Of a stretch of DNA of 64,000 nucleotides, positions 19,120 through 31,300 are shown one piece after another; within the stretch, counting starts at the first letter, position 1; each line of letters opens with the position of its first letter. Source of the stretch: Whitmania pigra. Its lineage: Eukaryota > Annelida > Clitellata > Hirudinida > Haemopidae. The stretch is taken from contig JAJTWR010000251.1 in the NCBI GenBank assembly GCA_021613335.1, positions 1,846,001-1,910,000 of the forward strand, in the 5' to 3' direction. The position numbers and the translations under genes are program-made. Under the pieces are notes generated by a model. The model worked only from the letters and a program-made list of their open reading frames with translations. It did no database searches and was not told the origin of the DNA.

Positions 19120-19793
19120 GTGCAAACATTCTCATAATGTTTGATATGATTTTGATGACTATTTAACTTCAAAACAGAGCAGCAGCAGCCAGATGTAGAC
19201 AGAAGAAAAAAGTGTGGATGAACACCCTGGCCCTCAAGTCTGAGCAGTTGGAAGCAGTAAATAAGAGCATGCAGGTGATAACATTGTTGATATTATTAGA
19301 AGCCTATTTAGTTGGGAAGAGAATTCATCAATGATTATATACTTTTCTAATAGGATTAGGATAGTTACACACTGAATGATGATAAATTCAACAGAATGAA
19401 CTGAAACATCTAAGAAAAGAGGTTCAACTTTTACGTTCCTTACTGGAGACCCATAAGGAGTGCCCTGTTACTCTCAAGCAGAGGGCACTTAAGGAGGGTG
19501 AGCAACTGGATGGATTGATGGATTGATGGATTGGATATAGAAGGTGTTGATGGGATCTGTATGTGGGAGGAGTAGTATTTATTATTCTTATTGCTACGGA
19601 AGTTATGGCAATGATGTTGCATCCCTCACTAACCGTACTGATGTTTATCGTTACATGATTTTTAGAAATGCAGTCCAATCATGTGACGAGCAGCAGTAGT
19701 GCAACTGCAAATGGAGTTGGTGTCATCATTACAACAAGTGATGAAGAGCTTGCCATGAATGCTCTCAGCAATATGGCCGGTTATGCAGGATGA
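14632..19793 (+). CDS. ATF2: ATF2/ATF7-type bZIP transcription factor, 12 exons
   Basis: Exons: 14632-14679, 15106-15187, 15476-15582, 16177-16269, 16902-17036, 17485-17630, 18019-18343, 18624-18907, 18976-19047, 19178-19274, 19395-19497, 19666-19793, predicting 539 residues. The start DDKPFECTVTGCGM plus exon 2 forms the N-terminal C2H2 zinc finger (C-C-H-H). Exon 3 begins DQTPTPSKFLKN, keeping the two threonines that are JNK/p38 phosphorylation sites in ATF2. Exon 8 has a polyglutamine run. Exons 9-11 encode the basic region (DDKRRKFLERNR, AAAARCRQKKKVW) and a leucine zipper ending ETHKECPVT. The family binds CRE-type DNA as dimers in the nucleus and is activated by stress kinases. Exons 4-7 are weakly conserved, so their edges are less certain. 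Naming ATF2 rather than ATF7 is arbitrary, because this is probably the pre-duplication ancestor. Confidence 0.92.
15259..15405 (+). repeat. Two-copy tandem duplication, about 72 bp unit
   Basis: Two adjacent copies with a few substitutions and one small deletion lie in intron 2 of the ATF2-like gene. The second starts near 15333. A 113-codon frame through them extends exon 2 past its splice donor and is not expected to be coding. Confidence 0.85.
15992..16166 (+). repeat. 35-bp minisatellite, five copies
   Basis: Five head-to-tail 35-bp units, three almost identical and two diverged, contain a TCAACCATTATCAATCATAA core. The array ends 10 bases before the exon 4 acceptor of the ATF2-like gene, so it overlaps the likely branch-point region. 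Confidence 0.93.
19083..19119. repeat. Short (TTA)n microsatellite
   Basis: About 12 TTA units in the intron between the two exons encoding the ATF2-like basic region. Confidence 0.9.
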
Positions 19794-20884
19794 CAATAAA
19801 GTGACATTTTCTATCAGATATGTGTGATCTCAATATCTGTTTGGGTGTCGAAATCTCATAAAATATAATCAGATTATTAATTTTAAATTTATTTTGATCA
19901 TAACCTTTTGACCATAAGCTTTCAACCACACATTAACTATTGCCATTAAGGGATCAAAATGATTGAAATGGTCAAAGCAAATGATTCTGCTGTTGATCCC
20001 CCAGCATGTGATGACTTTCTGCTGTCATGCAGTTTAATCCATAAAGTGATTTTCCATCTTCAGAGTTTTTGATCGTTGATTTAAATATTGATTGATTTAT
20101 TAATAATGTGTTACAATGATGTTGGAATGGCTGTTTGTATATATATTTTTATTTATTGAAATTATTTATTTAGTAAAATTGAAACAAAATATCATCGAGA
20201 TTTAATTAAAAAAGAATTAACAGAAGATTTCCTAATGAGTAGTATGTAGCTTTATATATTAATTTGGATAATAGTGAACATTTAATAGTTTGTAATCAAT
20301 GCTGATGTGATTACAGTTATTTTAGCTGTTTGAAAATCTGCATAATATTATAATAAACTTCATTAGCCCATGTTATTGTTATTATAAAAATTAATTTTAA
20401 TTATTAGAAATAAAGTCAGGTTGTAACAAATTTCAGGATTTTGAATTATTGTGACAAGTTATTATTTTTGTGATCTTTCTCACTTGTATTACCTATTTAC
20501 AGTTTATAAATTTCAAACAACATTTATTTTTTCTTGAGATCAATTGATGGAGGTCATGAACTAGATTTAATTTTTTTTAAATAGATGTGATGATCAAAGG
20601 CATACAATATACATATATTTGATTTGCTTTTGGGGTCACGAAGGCATTCAACACATTTCTGCTATTCAAACTCCAGTCTTGCGTTTTGTATTATTTTTAT
20701 TCGATATTTGGTAACAAATTGGTTAAAACTGATTAAATAAAATTATCAGTTGTTTACTGTTGTCCTGGGTTTTTATCCAACTTTGAAGTGTTCATTGTGT
20801 GCCACATCAAAACTTAAAGCTAAGTAAGTCTATCGCAGTTTGAATTTTTTATAATCATGCAATGAATGTTTGGGAGAGGGCTGC

Positions 20885-21236
20885 AAATATCTGCTATTTT
20901 CGAACAATTCAAAAAAATGGACAAAAATTATCCGTTACAGATAAAAATATGACTGATACCTCAACAAATAGAGGTATTTGATAATAATATTCAACTGTTT
21001 AAATAAATTATAATTCAATTTTGTTGCGATTTTAACGTGGATACCAAAACTTAAAGTCTTGCCCAGCAGTTCTACAAAATAAGTAATATTAAATTCTACT
21101 CAGCATCACCTTTTAAAATATGTATTACACCTCCTGTTTTTGTGCATGGGTTGTCGCAGTTGTATTAATCGCATTTTTATCTGTAACGTGTGTTTTTTAA
21201 TCTAATACATCAGAATTGTTCAAAAATGGCAGATAA
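20885..21236. mobile_element. Inverted-repeat element (MITE-like), about 350 bp
   Basis: The start (ATCTGCTATTTTCGAACAATTC, later CCGTTACAGATAAAAAT) recurs inverted at the end (ATTTTTATCTGTAACG, later GAATTGTTCAAAAATGGCAGAT). The arms are about 60-70 bp and imperfect. There is no coding capacity. It lies in the 3' flank of the ATF2-like gene. Exact ends and a target duplication could not be fixed. Confidence 0.6.
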
Positions 21237-21304
21237 TGGCAATAATTTAAATCACCACTAAATATTCATTAAATGCAGACATTTATATAATGGTTTAAAA
21301 AATA

Positions 21305-21636
21305 TGGTAGCTGAAGTTAGCAGACACTCAAATTTATTTGCAATTGCGTAATTTTAAATTATAATATTTGGAAAGTTATAAAGACTTGTAAAACACACAT
21401 ATATCGAAAGTAAAAATTTTAATGAACATTTTGATGCATTTGATCATTAAGAGATGCATGGTTATTGAATAAGAGGATTTGTAATCCAATTCAAAATAAT
21501 TTCTAAAAACTTAAAATCTTGATACAACTGATACATGAACATTTTTAAAAAGCATTTGATACGTATTTTCCAAATATTGTAATTTAAAAATTGGCAATTT
21601 AAATAAAATTTGAATGTCTGCTAACTTCAGCTACCG
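21305..21636. mobile_element. MITE with 65-bp inverted repeats and TA flanks
   Basis: The left arm starts GGTAGCTGAAGTTAGCAGACA and recurs inverted at the right end, extending about 65 bp with a few mismatches to an ATATTTGG block. A TA dinucleotide flanks each end (21303-21304 and 21637-21638), as expected for Tc1/mariner target duplications. It is 332 bp and non-coding. Confidence 0.75.
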
Positions 21637-22069
21637 TATAGAGACTAGATTTTTATCAATGTATAAGTGTATTCTGACAGAAGTAAAAATTAGTAGGACT
21701 TTAAGCCGATTTGTCACACCTCTGTTTTCAATCGCAAATGAGCATGGCTTAAACAGACCTTTGGAGTTGAATACATATCCTTGACTAGGGTCTTCTCTAC
21801 ACATGATGCATTTGCTTGTTGATTATGGACAGATTTAAAAAAAAATCGGCTAAAAAAAATTATATTTGATAAATGGACTTGCGCTGAAGCAGACCACAGA
21901 TCAGAAAATTGATTCACATTTTTTGCCTTTATTCTTCAGATTTTCAACCTAAAGCAAAGTAAACAGAAAATAATCTTACAAAGACTTTATTCGCTTGCGA
22001 GACTTCCAAGTTTCCAAAGAATTCGACGAATAATAAGCACAGTTTTCGAAAGTGTTGCGTTTAGTTAAA

Positions 22070-23991
<1,922 letters not shown>

Positions 23992-25013
23992 TGGCAACGT
24001 TACCATATTACTTTATTGATGACATTTAACTCCTTTTTGTCATTTGAATAGAACATTTTGTATTTTGCCGATCATAGTTACTACAATCACCCACATTTTA
24101 TATGGCGCCACAAGATGTCGACAGTACTCGTACTCAATTATAATTCCTAGTTGCAGTTACTTCAAATTAGTTTAGTTACTTCAAAAGGAGTATTTCACGA
24201 ACGATGCAGTTATAAAACAGATGTGAATAAAGATACTATTGAAACCTTCTTTAAACAAACCGAACAAACTTTACTCCATGTCATTACAAAGCGATTGGGA
24301 TCTGCATGTATCCAATCGATGTATGTGAACCAATCATCAATAAATGCCTGATTGTAACACATCTTAACTTTCTTACGAGGTGGATCAACACCGCTAAGCA
24401 AATGGAGAAACTACGTCACCTGCCACTGTTCAAAAATCAAAGTTAATTGTATTAAGCGCTCACAAAGATGACAGAAAAAGAAGTCGTTAATGATGAAAGT
24501 TTTTTATTGAAGAGATAAACCAAAGAGTCTTACATAAAATTATTTTTACCCCCAAAATTTTTTTTTCCAAAAACACCCAGATTTCCAAACAAATAAATTA
24601 TATAAATGTAATCGAATAATTTTATTATCTTATTTGGTTCAAAAAGTGCATTTTTGGTATCAATGAGTTCCTGTCTGGAATATAAAGGTAGAGCTGTAGC
24701 TTTCCGTTGTGGCAACAAATACTTTTCCATTTTAAAGATCCACAATACTGTTAAGTCGCCGGCCAAAAAAGCATTGGATGGTCATATCTAATAAGTTTTT
24801 ATTAAGCATCAAATTTTATTAATTAATAAATGTTTATTAAGTAATAAATTTTTATTAAGAAACGTTTTTTTTATTAATAAGGTTTTATTAGATAATAACA
24901 TTTAAAGTGAAGTTTGTCTCTTAACTTTACACTTGACTTTAGCATATAATATCCCTAGCTGAAAACTGTTTACTACTTTGTTAGAGGTTGTGGTTCTCGA
25001 GTTTGGTGTGATG

Positions 25014-27698
25014 ATGGCTCTGGCTCCTAAGTCTGTTTTCGTAAGCGGGTGCTCGAGGGGGCTTGGTTTAGAATTTGTGAAACAATTTCTTTCACTCCCG
25101 AATCCTCCAAAACATATTTTTGCTACATGTCGCAATTTGGAAAAGGCCCAGGTTTTGTGAATGTTTTTATTAAATGTTCATATTTTATTTTGATGCTAGA
25201 TGTGTATATTTGGATCGGTTGATTCATGTCGAAAATAAATTAAATTTTTTTTAGGAACTGAATGATCTAGCCAGCAAAAACTCTTCAATTCATACCAAGG
25301 CATTTGGTGAGAAAAATCACCTATTTTATGAATAGAATTTTGTGTCCGAGTTCCAAGTAAATTTTGAGTTGATTGACTCATGCTTTGGTGACGCAGATAT
25401 TTTGAATCATGATTCGTATCCTTCCGTTGTTTCCTGGGTTGGGGACATTGTCGGTGAAGAGGGACTGAACCTACTAATAAACAATGCTGCCACCTTTGAT
25501 GTGAGTTCAATGGACTTGGTGACAAAGGAAGGAATGATAAGCTCCTTTGAGGCTAACACCATAGCCCCATTCTTTATTGCTAGGGTGAGTTGAGGGCTAA
25601 GAAATGATTGATGCTTAATACAATTATTTTTATGATTGAATTTTGCTTCTATTTTGGCTAGCTGTTGGAGAGGTATTGCTAATGTATGTACGATGTACAT
25701 GTAAAATCTTTCTTCACTTGTTATATCGACGAAATGCCCTGGCCTAAGTTCTCTACTTTTCCTTCAAAATTGTCATCGAATCAGCCATAATCATGATTCA
25801 AACTTGAACTGAAGGATTACAGTTTTGACTCGATGCAGAATGCTCGTGCTATTTTGACAAGGGTGAAGTGCTTTGGGCTTCACAATTAATTTCATTTTTT
25901 GACTATTTCATTTATTTTTTAAAGCTTAAATGGTTTAAATTTTTTATATCATGGGTATTCAAAGCAGGTGTGCACCCCTTAATGTGATTCTCTTGGACTT
26001 AATTATCTTATTTCGTAGAGTTTTTACTCAATATACAAAATTCAATAGTAATTCTTGTTTCTAAAATTTTATTCAATCAATAATTAATGAAGTATTTCCT
26101 AAAAAAAGATTATTTTGAATTTTCTCTTCTGCAAAACTACTTTTCTTATGAATGCATATTATAGGATTTAGGATGAAATTCCCTTGCAATGAAAATTTTT
26201 ATTTCCATAATCATTTTTAATTAAACTATAGATGCTAGTTATATAGGAATTTGATACTTTGATAGCTATCCCTCATCTCAAACTTCGTCATTAAAAAAAA
26301 TGAGCTAATTATCAATAAGCAATAATAAGGTGTCAGAATCAACATTAAAACTTTGTGCCATCACAAAGCCTTTTTATTTAAGATAGATGCATTAAGCACA
26401 TTCACAAATATTACTTTTTCAAAGTAATTTTCCAAAATTTGTTTTTGACCAGACATGCTTCATTAAACTCAACCTTTTTTTTTAAAGTTCGAGTCAAACA
26501 CAACAGACCTTTGTCAATTAATGATTTTTTTTATCAACATTTCAGATATGTAGGATTTTTAGAATGTTAGACTAAATGATCAGTTTTGGCAGTTTTGATC
26601 ATCATCAAGAGCTCCATTGTTAAACTAATCAAAACATCTTCATGAAAAATTGTATTTTAACCAAATTCAGACAAAGTAACAAGTAAACAAAATATTCAAA
26701 GCAACAAGGTATGTTTGCCTGTATGCATCAGTATTAGTAAATCACGTTCACAATCCAACTTGCAACAGTATGTAGATGGTTAATGGTTAATGAAAATTAA
26801 TGGCTATGCATATGCATGAACTACATTTATGCTGCAAATCTGTGATTAGTTCACTATCAATTGATGAAATATTCACATGTTATTTTGTCAAAAATCAGTA
26901 CATTATTAATATAATATGTGAGTGAGGCTATAATAACTCTATGTATATATAATCCAATCTTCATGCCATTAAGTTAATCATTAAGTTTGTTGGTGTATCT
27001 TCCTGATGATGGCTTCATTGCGTTTTCGTTTTGTAGGTTATTTATAAAATATAATTACATTTAATCCTATTTCTTTGTATAATGTTAAGATAATCAGCAT
27101 GATTTGTCCATTTCAGAGCTTTGTACCTCTGCTTAAGAAGGCTGTTGCCTCTGGTCATGGAAAGAAATTGAGCTACTCACAGGCTTGCATTGTTAGTATT
27201 ACCTCAAAAATGGGATCCATTGATGACAATACCAGTGGAGGTCATTATCCATACAGAGCAAGCAAGGTTGGAATTCATTAGATAGCTGGCTGAACTCATA
27301 AATATTTGTACAAAAGTAATTTACATTGTCAAAATGCCAACTTAGGAATAAGAAAAATTAATTTTTCCTAAACTATACTATAATTTGTGTTGTGTATTGC
27401 CTTATTTTATCAATAGTAGTAAATAATAAATAACAATACAGGTTGTTATGACAATCATTACCACAATCAACAGGCAGCTCTGAACATGGTCACAAGGAGC
27501 CTCTCTGTTGACCTCAAGAAAGATGGAATTCTTTGTCTTGTTCTTCATCCAGGCTGGGTCCAGACAGATATGGGTGGACAAAATGCTCCATTAAAGAAAG
27601 AGTACAGTGTATCCAAGATGATAGCCACCATGGCAAATCTTAATGAACAAGATGCAGGATGCTTCAAGAATTTTGATGGCAGCAACATATTGTGGTAG
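25014..27698 (+). CDS. Short-chain dehydrogenase/reductase, copy B, 250 aa
   Basis: Exons: 25014-25151, 25255-25306, 25397-25584, 27117-27266, 27474-27698; every exon has the same length as in copy A, again giving 250 residues. In-frame ATGs at 25011 and 25014 are both possible starts; the second aligns with copy A. Two motifs depart from the classical form: the glycine loop begins SGCSRGLG, and the NNAG box reads NNAA. YRASK keeps the catalytic Tyr and Lys. The last exon is very similar to copy A at the DNA level. Intron 3 is much longer (1.5 kb). Likely a C-factor-like NAD(P)H reductase, with altered or reduced activity possible because of the motif changes. Confidence 0.9.
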
Positions 27699-28323
27699 AC
27701 TTGGATAATGAAGATGAATCTGTCCTAATCAGGATCATATCAATCTCCATCAAAGCGAAAAAGTTTTCATTTTGAAATTTATTTGTTTAAACATTTATTT
27801 AAACTTTATGGGAGGATATTTATAATGCGCACAAGGCACTTAAACCACGGGATACTCATTACTGTTGGCGACGCTTTCTGGGATGCTTAAGAAGTCAACG
27901 CATGACTGTCCTTGGAGTGTAACCAAGTTCTTGATTACGAACTTTTATGGGATTCGTCAGGAAGGAATAAAATGTCGTGTCTTGCGTCGCAATGTGCTTC
28001 AATATTTGTGTTTCGTGTGCGGAATTAGGCAAATGGCAACTCAGCAATGTCGTGGGAACGTACCAAATGATTCAGGGAATTTGTCAGATGATGAAGGATC
28101 TAACGGTGCGCAACCTGAAGAACTAATTGAACTCAATTTACAAAAAATTTATTTCTGCTTTTAATGTTCCGAACTTTGGAAAAGTTTCAACTCAATTTTG
28201 CAAATGAAACTATCGTAAAATACATTTAAAAATAACTTTTGAAGTAATTTCTACGCCAAATTAAACAGTCCTCTAGATGACAATAACTCGATTGCTAAGG
28301 TTGCTGTTATCATTATACAATTA

Positions 28324-31300
28324 TCATTCAAATGGCTTGGTCTCCAAGCCTAGAAAAGCGTTATGAAGAGCTTTTGCGTTGAAGAAAATGCCAATAATGC
28401 TGCAAAACAATCCTAGCATGATAATTAAAACGTCCAAAGCCTTTCTAATTATCGACAGAGAATGCCTTCTCAGGACATAATGAAAGTAAGCCGGCCAAAC
28501 TAGAGACAGCATGTTGCCAGTGAAACTACCAATTAGAGCCAGAAGGATTGCAAAATGTGGAATGACTGCCGCAAGCATTGGCATAAGACAAATCAAGGAT
28601 AGTCTCAAAAAATATTCCCAAGTTTTGAGAGACGATCCTGGTGGAGAGCTTAAGGTTTTTGAACCACTACTTGGAAAGAATGTGGTCTCTAGTAGTTCTA
28701 TCGTGGCAAAGTAAGGAAGCGGAAACGAGAGGAGTGCCTTCGAAACAAGGAAAACATTGACGACAACCTTGAGCGTATGACCAGGCAGATTATTAGTCAC
28801 TACTTCCTGGGTTTCAAGACCGAAAGTAGCAAATCCAAAGAAAGCAAACGTGACCTTAGAAATGGCCGCTGCAAGATGGGACCAAAACATCATCTTTTTG
28901 AATCCCTGCTTATTGTTCATGCTTCCCTCTATTGATGGAAGAAAGACTTGAGAGGTATAACTAAATATCACAATGCCCAGAGAGATAGGTAGGGTGCGAA
29001 GGTCGACCCGGAATCGAATAAGATCTGGCCTCCAGTCTTCGACCATGACGAGGCAATAGATGAACACTATACCGTTGCTCACCGCATGCGAAACCGTGCA
29101 CCAAAAACTGAGCCAGGCGACGTCTTTCATATTCCTCAGGACAACACAGGGTAATAGTGGAACAGTAGAAAAAGCTATCCAGTGTGTCAGTAATAGCTCG
29201 CTATTTGGGAACATACCTGTTTATAAAAAAAAAAAGCGATGCAATAGTACTTTTTAAGAACTTTTCGATTTTTCAAAATTCTCCAAAACATCTAATGTTG
29301 TTACGTTTTTAACATGTAACAAGAACCGAAAAATTTACCTGACAACAGTTCTCCACAAAGCAGAACGTAGAGAGTGCAAGTCATAATCAATTCTATTAGT
29401 TGAGCCAAGTAGACGATTCTTCCACCAATCTTTTTACCCCATACGTCTTCGGCAATAGAAACATAACTTCCTCTAATTCTTTTTCTTGGTGTTTTATCCT
29501 GACCTATCGAAGATTCGGCATCTCTTTTCTCTTCGTACAGGCAGTCAATTAAAATATCTCCTGTGTAACAACAGACTTGAGCCACGACAATCATGGACAT
29601 CAGAGCCATGTATCCCCCTTCTAAAACTGTGTAGGGTAGCGATACCATTGACATGCCCTAAAGTAGAAGTAAGTTACGAGTTGAACAAAATATGAAATTA
29701 ATTCAGGAAATTGTAAAAAATCATTAAAATTAATAAATATGCTATTTTTTTTATAACATTTATTCTTAATTAGGCATTTTCTAGCTATACATTATTATTC
29801 TTACTCTGCCTTCTCAGCCAAATATCATATTACTACTAATTCGTTCAATAATAGTTCAATTAATAAGTTAAATACTCATTTATTGTCTTGGACCCAGTGT
29901 CACAATCTATCAAGAAATTTAATTTTGAAAGTCTTCAAGAAATTTTTATTATTTTTTACAAACACGCTAAACCCTTCTCGAAATCACATAACGAACAGTT
30001 TAAGAAAAAAAAGTCAAAAATCAAACAACAAATAAATAAGTAAATTCGATGCTGGTGCGCCCGCATGGTTGGGACTTCGCCTCTCGCAGTAGCAGCGCGG
30101 ATTTGAATCCCGTTTCGGGGCGCCGTCCCAATAATCAAAGGCTGTCAATAAACGATTTTTCTTGATGCTTACGCTTATGGCTCTATACAAATTCACTTTC
30201 AGTTACTAACTATGCACCACCCTATTACTGAAAAAACTTCTATAATCCTTCTGCAATGGACCAAAACATTGACAATTTTAGGTCATGTCCTCTTGTCTGG
30301 GTAGAACATATTGCCAATAACCAAAAAAACCCTTGCCGCGGTGACCCGTCATAACAGCCCGGCGACAGAATAGCCCCGACAAAACAGCCCCGTCAAAATA
30401 GCTCAAGACAAAACAGCCCCGACAAAACCGCCCCGACAAAACAGCCCCGTCGAAACAACCCGGCGTCAAAATAGCCCAAGACAAAATAGCCCCGTCAAAA
30501 TGGCCCCGTCAAAATAGCCCCGACAAAATAGCCCGGCGACAAAATAGCCCAGGACAAAACAACCCGGCGACAAAATAGCCCGGCGAAAAAATAGCCCCGT
30601 CATTATAGCCCCACGATAACTCCATGTCAAAGTATTTTTAAAAAATGTTGTGAAACTGAATCAAAATTTAATTCGAAATTAGTGGCTTGAATGCTTTGAC
30701 CGTTTTGAGTATTGTTTGTTGTTATTATTGTTCTCCAGAAGTTTAATTTGCATAGTCTTGCTTATTCGTATATATTATTGTATTTATATTATTTGTATCT
30801 GGCTTACAAATTTGTGTTGACATTATCCTCATCACAAGTTGCTTGTGAGAGGTCGTTTTCATCAAGATCATTCATGCTGATGTCTTGTGAGAAAGACTCT
30901 TTTCCAAGAATCAATAACAATGAAATCATTGATGTTTTAGCATCTACCAGTGAAACGATAAAAAGCTGTTATAATAGTTAATAGTGAATAGAAATTTTAT
31001 ACTCTAGTATTTCTTATGTTTAAGTTGATCAAACTAGGAGTTAAATAAAATTTCCCGGGCCGGTTTTTTAAGCCAGTCCGACCCTGGAGACAGGGCTGTT
31101 TTGACGGGGCTGTTTTGACGGGGCTATTTTGTCGCCGGGCTATTTTGTCGCCGGGTTGTTTTGTCCTGGGCTATTTTGTCGCCGGGCGGTTTTGTCGGGG
31201 CTATTTTGACGGGGCCATTTTTACGGGATTTTTCCGTCCTGGGCTATTTTGACGCCGGGCTGTTTCGACGGGGCCGTTTTGTCGGGGCGGTTTTGTCGGG

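Noticed and set aside
18934..19144. Hydrophobic frames on both strands near the ATF2-like basic-region exon
   Set aside because: They come from an ATT repeat and from reading past splice sites of the real exon 18976-19047.
27865..28164. A 99-codon plus-strand frame between SDR copy B and VIAAT
   Set aside because: It lacks an ATG at its start, has no recognised motif and no clear splice partner; most likely 3' flank.
30057..30123. A functional tRNA gene
   Set aside because: The ends pair and a B-box-like motif exists, but the anticodon and T arms do not fold properly; a SINE head fits better.
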